DNA of 64,000 bases from Sipunculus nudus (GCA_026874595.1 CM049317.1:52409618-52473617), one strand, 5' to 3'. Counted from the first letter of the stretch, positions 45,901 through 54,415 are shown. Notes: generated by a model not told the origin, from the letters alone. Numbers and translations: made by a program.

Positions 45901-47010
45901 TATTAAGTCGTAAATTCACGGCTACCGGGGGACCGGGGTGTGGGTGAGGGGGGGGGGGGGGGTGGTTGGCGTTTAACACGGTCGACACTTTCAGACACGT
46001 TTTCTCACGATATCCTACTACAAATGATCACCTTTTTTGTTGACTCGAGGAGCTGCTATGGTTCAGTTAAAATTCACAGGGTATTATACCCCAAATCAGA
46101 TATATCCAGGGTGCTTTAGAGGAGCACATCTCCATAACAGGGGCCATGTGTACTATACGTACCGTTCTTTACGTGCCGTTACGTGGAACATTTAAAGTGA
46201 ACGTGGATCCCTCTTGACCACCCACGTTCGTCCACGCCCTACCAGTTCCTCAAAAGTACTACCAAGACCCTCAAAAACTCGGTGAATCGTAGAGAGAACG
46301 TGATAAGTGAGACCCAGGCTTAAATGAAGCTCAAATTAGCAGGTGCTGTTTGCCTGTTCGTTCGAGCAGTTGCCAACTAAATTAAGAATTTCTGATGGAG
46401 ACATTTTCAGTTTAATCAGACATTTGAGGATAGATTTAAAGGTCAAGGAATTTCGATAAATAAGTTTGGGTTATTTAAGGAGCAAAGGAGCAAAAATAAT
46501 TAACAAAATATATTGTTTATATTAAATGAGTGTTTCTAAATATTAGAAGCATCTGTATATATTTATATATCACACCGAATTGATAGAAATGTCAAATATA
46601 CGGTGTGTGTTTTATATTTTTTATAATACTATACAATACGATATTTTAATATTTGTAAAATTGTTATAGTATTATTTTTGGGGACATTCCCTGATTCATC
46701 CACTCAAATAGGAATTGAACCGTAATACAAAATGTACCGTTAGTTTATTCATAAGTTGATTTGTGTTTCCGTCCAGGCCCTCTTGGTGTAAGGTAACTTT
46801 CCTTTTTTCCAGGGTGATAGTGGGTCCCCCGCCGTGTGTGATATGACCGGACAAGGGGACTGGGTAGCCGCTGGATTCAACTCTTGGGGGACCGGCCGAC
46901 GCTGCTCCGCCGCAACGAACGCCTTTGTTCGTATCACATACTTTCTTGACTGGATACGTCAGAGAGTTCCAGGGTTGCCAGGCAACAAACCTTTGCAGCC
47001 CGACTGGTGA
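27024..47010 (+). CDS. Chymotrypsin/elastase-like serine protease, six exons
   Basis: Six exons joined at GT-AG borders give one open frame of 289 residues. All phases fit (1, 2, 0, 1, 0). Residues 1-20 are a signal peptide (MTSVVLLSTVLLLAV core), so it is secreted. A short propeptide precedes IIGG at 28-31. The catalytic triad is His75 (LTAAHC), Asp125 (NDIAVVEL) and Ser227 (GDSGSP). Cysteine pairs expected for family S1A are present: 60-76, 160-233, 193-214, 223-255. Odd points: His, not Arg/Lys, precedes IIGG; the motif is GDSGSP, not GDSGGP; Gly221 stands where trypsins have the specificity Asp. It is therefore probably not trypsin-like. N-glycosylation sites occur at NQT, NFT and NTT. 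An in-frame ATG at 27009 could add five residues; 27024 has A at -3. The substrate is not predictable. Confidence 0.9.
27405..27705 (-). mobile_element. tRNA-derived SINE, family A, copy 2
   Basis: The best-preserved member. The minus-strand head carries GAGTTCAAATCTCAGCTGAG with a perfect B box GTTCAAATC (27658-27666). GGTGGTGAGC, GCTCTGCAGGCTTTATTGGG and GGACCCGCAGGAGTG blocks follow, shared with copies 1 and 3. It is inserted in intron 1 in antisense. Confidence 0.7.
28252..28969 (-). repeat. 3' LTR of LTR element copy 2
   Basis: On the minus strand it runs from TGTTACAGGTATCTG to GGTTCTGTAACA. It contains the same TATA-like and CTAAACACA blocks as the 5' LTR, with visible divergence. Confidence 0.9.
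28970..28980 (-). other. Polypurine tract of LTR element copy 2
   Basis: Minus-strand AGGAGGGGGAA directly precedes the 3' LTR. Confidence 0.75.
29091..29560 (-). pseudogene. RNase H domain of LTR element copy 2
   Basis: An open stretch of 146 residues (29531-29091). It has EEACYTAAGTVLLQ in place of the usual Asp-containing first motif, then ICYFLRKLN, NYSTIEKECLA, LALQHFEFY, IVFSDHIP and LEIRHIKGKDDVLA. The last motif is the conserved His/Asp end of gypsy RNase H, and the open stretch closes about 15 residues after it, before the polypurine tract. Integrase is absent downstream. Confidence 0.8.
29561..30470 (-). pseudogene. Reverse transcriptase domain of LTR element copy 2
   Basis: The N-terminal part (30425-30069) carries LSHLTAQQQQDLKNLL, AVKQRPYRLNPEK and IEPINSNSSLPCILVPKPDG, the gypsy-type RT entrance. 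The C-terminal part (29930-29640) carries CDAYIDDLV (YIDD box), LTINSEFC and ILGHIV. A deletion near 30.11 kb and frame changes separate the two. Motif A lies in the frame-broken middle. Confidence 0.85.
30600..31610 (-). pseudogene. Integrase domain of LTR element copy 2
   Basis: The block at 31582-31214 has CKSCHTCE of the zinc module, IIVDSVGPLP with the first catalytic Asp, and TKFTEAIPLRKVNA. A frame-broken stretch near 31.19 kb carries SDQWSNFMSG (second Asp, with Trp where copy 1 has Gly). The block at 31079-30873 has RTYCYDTQKIWDEGIHLLL and FGHSVHGP. A GPY/F-type end follows toward 30.66 kb. It sits upstream of RT in transcription order. Confidence 0.8.
31790..32260 (-). pseudogene. 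Aspartic protease region of LTR element copy 2
   Basis: A minus-strand frame near 32.2 kb gives IRLLWHTSSGQTLML, aligned with the DTG loop of copy 1. The catalytic Asp is His here, so the enzyme is dead. Downstream SCALTRCRC (near 31.86 kb) resembles the linker that follows retropepsins. Confidence 0.6.
32416..33603 (-). pseudogene. gag region of LTR element copy 2
   Basis: The frame begins ADFKPEAFVENPDPYLLEHL near 33.60 kb, with TTG where copy 1 has ATG. A capsid-like block at 33073-32780 includes LTGKAREIFTEL, AYHQKFRNWEK and FERWCSS. A nucleocapsid zinc knuckle C-X2-C-X4-H-X4-C (CNYCKKEVHLLSHC) lies at 32559-32518. Several stops interrupt the frame. It retains a segment of several hundred bases that copy 1 lost. 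Confidence 0.8.
33716..33741 (-). other. Primer-binding region of LTR element copy 2
   Basis: After the 5' LTR the minus strand reads TGGGCTTGTCCAGGAGG, a mutated form of the tRNA-Pro-like site of copy 1. Confidence 0.5.
33742..34460 (-). repeat. 5' LTR of LTR element copy 2
   Basis: TG...CA ends, 719 bp. A TATAAAT box on the minus strand at 34238-34244 marks the promoter that would transcribe the element antisense to the host gene. Confidence 0.9.
34466..34517. repeat. (TA)n microsatellite
   Basis: A TA run starts at the outer edge of LTR element copy 2 and probably was its insertion target. A poly-C tract follows at about 34553-34567. Confidence 0.85.
35092..35287 (+). CDS. Serine protease exon 2 (activation site, catalytic His)
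   Basis: Acceptor TACATTTTCAG, donor GTAAGC. Encodes the propeptide, GGVPHIIGG activation segment, WPWLVSISRRR, and CGGSLLTPKYMLTAAHC with catalytic His75. Confidence 0.95.
35288..37597 (+). other. Serine protease intron 2
   Basis: A phase-2 intron of 2.3 kb. It includes short poly-C/poly-A runs near 35.48 kb and the inverted-repeat element at 36.3-37.4 kb. Confidence 0.8.
36316..37396. mobile_element. Inverted-repeat element with TTTCAGATTACCCCC ends
   Basis: The left end (GGTGTAAAGACTTCAGATTACC) and the inverted right end (GGTGTACCGATTTCAGATTACC) match. Each end has three or four further subterminal copies of CAGATTACCCC. The interior is AT-rich and holds a diverged direct duplication with CACCCAAACTTTGTC (36.63 and 36.93 kb). 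No coding sequence; a non-autonomous DNA transposon is likely. Confidence 0.6.
37598..37688 (+). CDS. Serine protease exon 3
   Basis: Encodes DDPSFYRANLGMFNQTSQDW to NYKRIIR, between the catalytic His and Asp, with an NQT glycosylation site. Donor GTGAGT at 37689. The last 30 or so bases and the donor are repeated downstream. Confidence 0.9.
37650..38405 (+). repeat. 50-bp tandem array copying the exon 3 end and its splice donor
   Basis: About 14-15 units of roughly 50 bp. Each reads TCNATTAATTACAAGAGAAT-TATCAGG-GTGAGT-NNCATATACATCTATAG or a variant. The first unit is the true exon 3 end. Donor-like GT sites follow at 37740, 37840, 37890, 37942, 37992, 38042, 38092, 38142, 38191, 38241, 38291 and 38345. 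The unit near 37790 has lost its donor (GAAATT) and the one near 38393 is degenerate. Reading past the first donor meets a stop at 37707-37709. Confidence 0.9.
38523..38694 (+). CDS. Serine protease exon 4 (catalytic Asp)
   Basis: Acceptor ACTTATTTCCAG, donor GTAAGC. Encodes HSDYN, NDIAVVEL with catalytic Asp125, and CWLAGWGRM. Confidence 0.95.
38695..39728 (+). other. Serine protease intron 4
   Basis: A phase-1 intron of 1.0 kb with a (TA)n tract at about 39541-39602. No other element recognised. Confidence 0.8.
39729..39895 (+). CDS. Serine protease exon 5
   Basis: Encodes DPNVWKSGSPHLLEV to CVGLPDRGGCH, including Cys193, Cys214 and Cys223 and two glycosylation sites (NFT, NTT). It ends exactly before the GDSG codons, the usual phase-0 intron position in this family. 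Confidence 0.9.
40351..41926 (+). mobile_element. Hairpin-ended tandem-repeat element, copy 2
   Basis: Starts ACAAGTGGCCCATGGGCCAT-GACGCTCAGCTGAATTC and ends TTTCAGTCAGCTGAGCTAA, the hairpin end shared with the 24.3-kb element. The interior is a tandem array of about 330-340 bp units; GGATATGGGTAACAGAGACC-like starts lie near 40.72, 41.05, 41.39 and 41.73 kb. A GGAC/GGCC-rich stretch precedes the hairpin. Non-coding; shaped like bivalve pearl or Helitron-like elements. Confidence 0.65.
43066..43140 (-). repeat. Dispersed repeat family D, end fragment
   Basis: On the minus strand: TTGGCGGAGGTATGCGCTC and GGGTGCACTCTAA, with GATGCGGATCC beside it. This looks like one end of the family seen at 22.4 and 62.3 kb. 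Confidence 0.4.
43337..43627 (+). other. Unassigned 96-residue open frame in intron 5
   Basis: Encodes a basic, Leu/His/Lys-rich peptide (includes LLRHPVVRLLHHKHH and VYPKYQKVPKQFKEYF). No domain is recognised and no splice partner is evident. It may be a mobile-element relic or chance. Confidence 0.15.
46813..47010 (+). CDS. Serine protease exon 6 (catalytic Ser, stop)
   Basis: Acceptor TTTTTTCCAG. Encodes GDSGSPAVC with catalytic Ser227, FNSWGTGRRC, VRITYFLDWI and a short Pro-rich tail ending QPDW before TGA (47008-47010). Confidence 0.95.
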   Translation, partial: GDSGSPAVCDMTGQGDWVAAGFNSWGTGRRCSAATNAFVRITYFLDWIRQRVPGLPGNKPLQPDW

Positions 47011-47019
47011 TAACAGAAT

Positions 47020-47025
47020 AATAAA
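47020..47025 (+). terminator. Poly(A) signal of the serine protease
   Basis: AATAAA lies ten bases after the stop codon. This implies a very short 3' untranslated region. No second signal was needed to explain the end. Confidence 0.7.
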
Positions 47026-47815
47026 TTAAGCTTGTCCTAACAAACACATGACGTCGTTCTATATGAACAGGCTGAAACAAACGGAAGCGTGTGCGGTTTC
47101 AAATACTCTTTTTTTTGTTCTGTGCAAGACTATTCCAATAGACTCTTCAGATTTCTGACTCTTATTTCCCCTGATTACGCGGGCATCTGCCACATTTATC
47201 AATTTAAACATATAGCGTTAGCTTCAATACATACAGGGGAAAAATTGGTAGATTAAATTTCTTGAAATATTTAATAAGGAATACCGGTTATTCGTGGTTC
47301 ATCAGGTTCGTTTTTTTTTGCGAAGGAGATGAACACGAGTCTCAAGATCATATATTCCACCAACCACCTCAAACGTATAGTGTGGTAAGAGTTAAAAACG
47401 AAAACGAGAAAACATTGCGCCCTTGTCTGTTTTTTAGTTCATTTGCAGATCTTATGAAGAGAGCCCTTGTCTGCTGGTACACCACATGAAAGAGGCCTCT
47501 ACAACCTCACTACCTTGTAACACATATTGTTTTAGTGCTGTACTTGTATATTACATCAAAATCTTATTTACAGAACACATTAACGGACACTTCAAAGGAT
47601 GAGATGAAAGCCGAGCGGGATATTAAGGAGATTTTAACAATGGCTAGATCTTGATGTTGCCGACTAACTGCACAACGGGTTACGTAATTTGTACTGGTAA
47701 ACTATCGAACTACCAGTTTCAGGAATATGAAATTATAATTTTCCCTCTAAAGCCTGTACCTTTGTTATAAATATGACTTCTTCCGATCTTACTTTGGTAC
47801 TTCGGGTCATAAATA
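47026..47815. other. Unassigned intergenic DNA
   Basis: Between the protease 3' end and the LINE target site. No gene or repeat recognised. Confidence 0.5.
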
Positions 47816-47830
47816 TTAATGGGATGTTTC

Positions 47831-47872
47831 TTTTTTTTTTTTTTTTTTTCTTTTTTTTTCTTTTCTTTCTCT
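47831..47872 (-). other. Poly(A) tail of the LINE
   Basis: Plus-strand T-rich run with a few C residues, next to the left target duplication. It marks the element's 3' end. Confidence 0.85.
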
Positions 47873-48185
47873 CCTTATGATGTCTCAGAATATTGATTTT
47901 ATTTTTTTCAAGACCTTTCTGTCATCATCGACATCATTAAAAAGAAATCACAAGGTTACATTTCAGATCACAATATTTACAAATACAAAATATACAAAAT
48001 ATGTAAGTTACAAAAAACATTCACATCTTAACTACTTATGTATATGATTCCAGAAACCTCAAATTTAACCATGACTTATGTAGGTAACATGTCTGTCAGA
48101 AGTTATGAATTATAATAGAAGAGGCTATATAATCACGTGTTCTAGTGAAGTTTGACATAAATTAGGGTACATGGATAAAAAATAT

Positions 48186-50423
48186 TTAGTTAAAGCCCTT
48201 TTTCCCAATAAGCAGGAGTATCGGTTTCCATTTTTTCTCATGTAAAACATATTTATTAGCTTTTTGAGCGACTTTACTTTCCAGGCACTCAATATTAATG
48301 AGTTTTTTTATGAATAAGTTCAATGATGGAGGCACCAAGTTTAATCTATTACTAAAGACAATGAATTTGTACAACAACAAAATTAAATTTATAATGTTCT
48401 GGTGTTCAGCTTCACCTACACCCATATACATTATTTTTGGGCTTAGAACTGGCATTGTTATTTTTCCCTTTTCAGCCCAACACTTTATTCTTAAATAAAA
48501 CGTGACTGATATATGACACTCACAGAATAAGTGATGAACAGATTCATTGGAAATAAAACAATAAGAACACCTCTTTGTATTAACGATGTTCCATTCAAAT
48601 AGATTCACATTTACTGCAAGTATATTATGTAGAATTCTGAATTGAAACTGTCTGAGGTACATGTCCAAGGTTGTTCTGTAAACAAGAGCAACAGCCTGTT
48701 GCAAATTAAAAAAATCGTATTTGTTTAGCAGTTTTTCTCCATTTGTAGGTACTGAAACTATCTTCGTTAAAATTCTGTCGTATATACTCCTGAATGAAAC
48801 GTTCTTCAAATTTAAAATAACATCTTTGAAAGCAATTACATTACGCTCTTGTACTAACATATCCCTAGATGTTATACCTTGGTCATCAATCATATTCACC
48901 CATTTTTTGGGGATAGCTTTTCGCAATGCCATCCAGTGTATGTAAAAGTTACAATAATTTCTACGGTCCTTCGACATGATTTCACTTAATTTCCTTTTTT
49001 CACCACTTGTATTATACAAATCATATATATATTTTATACCAAGTTCATCAAAATATCGAAAGTAAACCGACTTGCCTCCGATCTTAATATATTTATTATT
49101 CCAGAGTTGTTGTGATAAAACAGTTTTAACCAGAACAGGTTCTCCTGAGGTAAAGGACTGCCATATGTGAAAACTGCGCCTATAAAAATCCGGTAGTCCT
49201 CCTCTGAATACTACAGGGTCAGTATTACTACTAATATTTCTTATGCCACCAAACGCTTTTAAATAAAAGTTAGGGATTACACAGTATTTTTCGGTATTCT
49301 CAGAAATGATTTTCTTAATCCAAATTAATCTTTGTGTTTCTATGGTCGTTTCAAGATCAGGCATCCTGATACCCCCATTATCATAACCACTAATCATGAC
49401 ATTATATTTTATTTTTGGTTTTCTCCCGTTCCATATAAATTCTGTCATCACGTCTTTTACTGATTTGATGAATTCTTTCGGTGGTTCTAAAACATTGGTT
49501 ATATAAGTAAGTTTTGAAATTCCTAAAGACTTTAAAATCGTATTTCTACCAAATATAGTCAAGGAACGTTGTTTCCATATGTTTAGAAGTGTTCTCATTT
49601 TTCCAAGCACTCTATTGAAATTTAACATGTTCGATAAGTTCTTGTCATAAGTATACCATAATCCAAGGATTTTCAATGCATCTGTTGTCAAGTCAACCCA
49701 TTTGAAACCGTCTAAGGTTTCATTAATAACATACTTTGCCATCCATGCGGCTTCACATTTATCCTGATTCACTTGGACTGATGATAATCTCGTGAATTTC
49801 TTCAAAACAGTACATAAAACATTCATGGAATTTATGTCTTTTAGAAAATACGTGGTATCATCCGCAAATATACATTGTTTTATCTCGTTCCCGTTAATAG
49901 TAATTCCTTTTATATCAACAGATTGGCGTACCATTATTGCCAATATTTCAATAGCTAATACAAACAGGTACGGCGCTAGTGGATCCCCTTGTCTAGTCCC
50001 CTTTGCCACTTTTATGTAACCTGTTGTATAACCGTTATTTATAATACAGCTTTGAATATCTGTGTGGAGGAGTTTGACCCATCCAATAAAACTTTCTCCA
50101 AAGCCAAACTTTTCTAACACACTGAACAAATAATTATGACCAATCGAATCAAATGCAGCTGCAAAATCCACTGCGAACAGTATATGTGGCTTATTTTCTT
50201 GGATACAGTAGTTAACAATATCACTAATTATTCTATTTGTTTCATTTATATTCCGACCGGGCACAAAGGCTGTCTGATCTGTATTTATTATATTAGGGAG
50301 ATCTGCTCTGATACGGTTCGCCATAACTTTACTTATTATTTTACAGTCTACATTGACCAAACTGATAGGTCTCCAAGATGATAGTAAGCGATTATCTTTA
50401 CCTGTTTTTTCAATTAAGGTCAC
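48186..50423 (-). CDS. LINE ORF2, reverse transcriptase part
   Basis: 745 open residues. RT motifs in order: SSWRPISLVNVDCKI, FVPGRNINETNRII, FAVDFAAAFDSIGHNY (motif A), KGTRQGDPLAPYLF, CIFADDTTYFLKD (FADD catalytic box) and LGLWYTYD. The C-terminal region has CSYCFISNESVHHLFCEC, a zinc-binding element typical of this LINE group. The enzyme makes cDNA directly at a nicked chromosomal target. It is continuous in sense with the endonuclease frame upstream but offset by one base near 50.47 kb. The first Met given is not a true start. Motifs look intact. Confidence 0.9.
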   Translation of the reverse strand: MTLIEKTGKDNRLLSSWRPISLVNVDCKIISKVMANRIRADLPNIINTDQTAFVPGRNINETNRIISDIVNYCIQENKPHILFAVDFAAAFDSIGHNYLFSVLEKFGFGESFIGWVKLLHTDIQSCIINNGYTTGYIKVAKGTRQGDPLAPYLFVLAIEILAIMVRQSVDIKGITINGNEIKQCIFADDTTYFLKDINSMNVLCTVLKKFTRLSSVQVNQDKCEAAWMAKYVINETLDGFKWVDLTTDALKILGLWYTYDKNLSNMLNFNRVLGKMRTLLNIWKQRSLTIFGRNTILKSLGISKLTYITNVLEPPKEFIKSVKDVMTEFIWNGRKPKIKYNVMISGYDNGGIRMPDLETTIETQRLIWIKKIISENTEKYCVIPNFYLKAFGGIRNISSNTDPVVFRGGLPDFYRRSFHIWQSFTSGEPVLVKTVLSQQLWNNKYIKIGGKSVYFRYFDELGIKYIYDLYNTSGEKRKLSEIMSKDRRNYCNFYIHWMALRKAIPKKWVNMIDDQGITSRDMLVQERNVIAFKDVILNLKNVSFRSIYDRILTKIVSVPTNGEKLLNKYDFFNLQQAVALVYRTTLDMYLRQFQFRILHNILAVNVNLFEWNIVNTKRCSYCFISNESVHHLFCECHISVTFYLRIKCWAEKGKITMPVLSPKIMYMGVGEAEHQNIINLILLLYKFIVFSNRLNLVPPSLNLFIKKLINIECLESKVAQKANKYVLHEKKWKPILLLIGKKGFN

Positions 50424-50473
50424 AACTGCTTGCCTTTGACAAGGAGTGAGTTTCCCTTCCTTAAAACATTTAT

Positions 50474-51949
50474 TTAAGCATAGAACATGCTACCGATCAA
50501 ATCAAAGAATTTCAAGTAGAACTCTTTCGGTAGTCCATCGTTTCCAGGAGATTTATTATTTTCCATTTGCTTAAGAACATGTAAAATCTCGTTTTGCGAG
50601 ACAGGACCCTCGCAGCTGGCTGCCTCATCTGGAGTTAATTTTGGGATGTTCATACTTGATAACAATTCATGACACTCTTCCTTAGATAGACAGTTATTAC
50701 TCTTATATTTATTTTCATAAAATCTTCTTAGTTCAGCCAATATTAATTTTTGGTCACTGATCTCTTTCTCATTACATAACAATTTTCGTATTGTGGATTT
50801 AGTTTTATTTCTTTTTTCCAAGTTTAAAAAATATTTCGTGTTACGTTCTCCATGTTCAAACCAATTAACCCTGGATCTTATTATATGACCATCTGTTATT
50901 CTATCATAGTAGGACTCAAGTTCCCGTTGGATTATTTCACATTCATGCAAGGAAGATACACTTTGAGCTTCCGTCAATCGTTTTTCCAGTATGTGTAATT
51001 TCTGTTTTTCTTTCTGGCGTTTCCTTTTAGAGAAGCAGATAGAAAATTCTCTAATTTTAAATTTAAGATATTCCCACCATTTTGTAATGTTTTCAATGTT
51101 TTCATATTCTTTTTTCCATCTTTTGATATTCTGTCGTAGTTCTAATACATAATTTGTATCGTCAAGTAGCGATACATTTAACTTCCAGTGGGACGGACCA
51201 TGTTTAACCATATGGGACGGAGAAAAATTACATTTAACAGCGCAGTGATCAGTTGATATTGATGAAAAAATATCTACTTGGTTTACTTGACTGTTTAAAT
51301 CGCTTGATATAAAGATATAATCGAGCCTCCTTTTCATACTGGGACTCATACTACTCCAAGTAAACTTCTCCTTTGTCGGATTCCTTACCTTCCAAATGTC
51401 TATTAAACTATACCTCTGCATAATATTGTTCATGGTTTGAATAGACTTAACCTTCGGGTGATAATTTCCACCTTCTGTATCAGATCGAGTGAAACAAAAA
51501 TTGAAATCTCCGCCCCAGATTATTTTAATATCATTACCCAGATCAAAATTCGTAATTTTATCAGAAATGCCATTTAAATATGCAACTTGACCATTTTCAG
51601 TGTTTGGTGCATACGTATTTATAAATAAGAATTGTTGACCATTTAAATTCGCTCTCAAGAAGAGACTTCGTCCCTCCTGATCATTCTCCACAATAATATC
51701 CGTACAGTCTAAGTATTTACCGACAAGTATGGCAACTCCTTTAGACTGGTTTGTACCATGAGAATAATAAATAACTCCCTGCCATTCCTTTCTCCACGAA
51801 CATTCATCACTTTTTAAACTGTGGACTTCTTGTAAAAAAATAATACTATTATCTCCACCATGATCAAGTAGCCATTGGAGTATCTTCCTCCTTTTCCTGT
51901 ACCCTCGCAACCCTCTTACATTTAGGGTAATAACTGAGAAACCAGACAT
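50474..51949 (-). CDS. LINE ORF2, apurinic-type endonuclease part
   Basis: 491 residues starting MSGFSVITLNVRGLRG. Exonuclease/endonuclease/phosphatase motifs in order: TLNVRGL, IIFLQEVHS (catalytic Glu), LFINTYAPN, IIWGGDFNF, KRRLDYIFIS and SISTDHCAVKC (catalytic Asp-His). This domain nicks target DNA to prime reverse transcription. The frame runs into the RT region (NNKSPGNDGLPKEFYLKFF) and then stops at about 50474 through a one-base length change, after which the RT frame continues. Without that change ORF2 would be uninterrupted. Confidence 0.9.
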   Translation of the reverse strand: MSGFSVITLNVRGLRGYRKRRKILQWLLDHGGDNSIIFLQEVHSLKSDECSWRKEWQGVIYYSHGTNQSKGVAILVGKYLDCTDIIVENDQEGRSLFLRANLNGQQFLFINTYAPNTENGQVAYLNGISDKITNFDLGNDIKIIWGGDFNFCFTRSDTEGGNYHPKVKSIQTMNNIMQRYSLIDIWKVRNPTKEKFTWSSMSPSMKRRLDYIFISSDLNSQVNQVDIFSSISTDHCAVKCNFSPSHMVKHGPSHWKLNVSLLDDTNYVLELRQNIKRWKKEYENIENITKWWEYLKFKIREFSICFSKRKRQKEKQKLHILEKRLTEAQSVSSLHECEIIQRELESYYDRITDGHIIRSRVNWFEHGERNTKYFLNLEKRNKTKSTIRKLLCNEKEISDQKLILAELRRFYENKYKSNNCLSKEECHELLSSMNIPKLTPDEAASCEGPVSQNEILHVLKQMENNKSPGNDGLPKEFYLKFFDLIGSMFYA

Positions 51950-52312
51950 AAATAATTACTGATGAAGATAAAGTAACCCCTCTGCATATCTGCTTTGTCT
52001 TTATGTTCTCTTAATAAGATTGAACTATTTTTTACATTTAACTCCTGTGACAGGCATTTTGTCCTTACACTATAAATAACCATGTTTTGTGATATTAATG
52101 AATGCATAAGTAGTATGATTGCAATGGTGAACACAATTAATAGCATAAATGTTAGTGTAACCATGAAAAGACACTTGGCGATAATCGAGGTAACTCCCAA
52201 AAAAGTCCAAACAGGACAGAATTCCGGAATCTTATTCGGAATTCAAATTAGATGTCTAATCTTAAAGATAGATAAAAAATTTGGGGCACGAAATGGTTGA
52301 CTGGCTCCGATG
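51950..52312 (-). other. 5' part of the LINE, no ORF1
   Basis: About 360 bp between the ORF2 start and the right target duplication. A 92-residue hydrophobic frame lies here but has no gag or RNA-binding motif. It is probably untranslated sequence or a truncated end. Confidence 0.5.
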
Positions 52313-52327
52313 TTAATGGAATGTTTC

Positions 52328-52676
52328 AACATTGCTTCTAAATGAGTTACCTGCATTATGGCAAAGTAGATTTTCAATGAATTCAAAGAAACACGTTATA
52401 AGCAAAAGATTTGTATAATCAACACAGAGTTGTGAGATGGTAAATTAAAGTGTGTATGTGAGGGTGTATAAATATGTTGCTTTTGTGTCTTTCCAACAAT
52501 TTCCTGTCTTTATATATATATATAAATATATATATATATAATTATATATATATATATATTTAGATATATATTTATATAGCGTAGGTAAGATAAAGATCGA
52601 CGCCTTTTTGATAGACTTTAACCATATCCACTTACTAACGCTTCTACTACAGATAAACACGGTCCACACCACATAT

Positions 52677-52709
<33 letters not shown>

Positions 52710-54357
52710 AAAAATTGAGTAAAACCTCCTTTAACGAACACCTCGGTTTAGCGACCATCTCAAAATAACGACCTTTTTTACATTTCCCGATTCTTTTTTC
52801 TTTCTTTATATAAGACCACCTCGAAAATAGGACCCCTTTCTCGAGGTCCCGATGGTGATCGTTATTTCGAGGTTCTATATAAAAATTGCGTTCTGACCAA
52901 CTCCTAGGAAGTCTTTACTACAAGGAAGGGCTCTTTCCAGGCGGACAAATATAGAACAAATAACCTTCTATCGTCTATTGTGGCTGCATGGTGGTACGCT
53001 CAGCGGAGAGCCGAAAAAAATCTTCAAGAATGAGAGAGATTCAAAAGACCAGGAAAACAATGTATAAAGTGGGAAGACACGGAGATGGACGGCGATGACA
53101 GACCAATAACCGAAACCTCAATGAAAGAAGGCGACAGTCGGAAACGTTTAATTCTATCCTCACTTTTAACAATATTCCGACCGGAATATAGTCGGCCGCT
53201 ACAATCCATGACATTTTCAATGATTTTGGCAGCCGATTTTTCCGACCGGATTTATAAAATTTCATGGTCCTTACTCGACCGGTCCATTTTCAGGCCGGTT
53301 CTGGGATGTACGTGTAAGTATTTGATATATTCGATTATCCATAACATTAAGTTTAGTTTGAATTATAGTGAAAGTTCTTATGGTGAGGTGCATGGTATAT
53401 TATATATTTTTCTTTAAAGGGACTATTCACATAATAAGCATGTTCACTTTAGACGAAATAAAGTGTTATCTGAATAAAATATAAAAAATATTTCATTTTA
53501 AAAAAAACATATACTTACTTCAGTACTTACGCAAGAAAAAGCTTGGACCGGGCTCAAACAGTGAGACTAAATATAAAAATACCGCGCACGCCACCTGATG
53601 GCTGTACCGTGCGACTTTACAAATCAAACTTGTTCGACATTCCAACTGGCATTTTCTCTGTGTTCCCTCTCTCATGTTAATTATCTTGATGTTGGAGTTG
53701 TCGTACATGCACAAAGTCGGACCTCTGGTCATGCAGTCTTGTTTTGGTGAACACATATTGACCCGGTTTACTAACACAAAGAACCCTATAACAATGTATA
53801 AAACGGTGAACTGGAGATTTTAAGTCCGTGTTCCGGAATGGTTTATGCAATCAACCAAAATGGGTTGACAGCGTGAGATAATTCACACAGTACTGCACAT
53901 GTTCATATTCCTTAAATTTTATAATTTCATGTAAAAATATTCTTCGAAATACCAAATTAATTTTTACTCATTCATATATGTTAACCAAACATTCCAATAT
54001 GTCTGTCACAAATCTTAGTGTAAGCTGAGATATTGCACCGTGGATGACATTTTGCTGTTACTCCTGTTTTTTTTTACCTTTCATTACGGCGTTTATGTCC
54101 TAAAAATGGAGCTCCTGCCGGTACTTGGCCAGGCAGGTGGCAACACTTGGTGGCGGTTAAAGATGCTGTGGCGAATCAGCTGTTTTCTAACCATAATTAA
54201 AAATAAAAATGAGTTCTTGTATTTCTTTCTTTAATTTCTTTTTTTCTTATTGATAATGTTTTCAGAAATGGGAAAGTGCAGACAAAATCGCGGTAAGATC
54301 AACCTGTTCTTGTGAGTTTGTTTTTGTGATGTTGTGTGTGTATGTATGAATATGAAT

Positions 54358-54415
<58 letters not shown>

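Larger units (their letters stand above)
39896..46812 (+). other. Serine protease intron 5
   Basis: The 6.9-kb phase-0 intron holds (TA)n/(TG)n near 39.95 kb, poly-G near 40.29 kb, the hairpin-ended tandem-repeat element (40.35-41.93 kb), an inverted fragment of repeat family D (43.07-43.14 kb), a poly-C run at about 44109-44131 and a poly-G run near 45949-45963. The stretches 41.93-43.07 and 43.63-46.81 kb contain nothing else I recognise. Confidence 0.75.
47816..52327 (-). mobile_element. Young L1/Tx1-type LINE with poly(A) tail and target duplication
   Basis: The element occupies 47831-52312 on the minus strand. A 15-bp duplication flanks it: TTAATGGGATGTTTC (47816-47830) and TTAATGGAATGTTTC (52313-52327), one mismatch. 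The 3' end carries an A-rich tail (minus strand, 47831-47872), then about 315 bp of 3' untranslated sequence. ORF2 is almost continuous. There is no ORF1, and only about 360 bp lie upstream of ORF2, so it is probably 5'-truncated. The clean structure suggests recent insertion. Confidence 0.9.

Noticed and set aside
51922-52200. Possible LINE ORF1 upstream of ORF2
   Set aside because: The 92-residue frame is hydrophobic and lacks RNA-binding or zinc motifs expected of LINE ORF1.
53085-53417. 110-residue plus-strand frame
   Set aside because: No domain, low-complexity ends, and no sign of exon borders.
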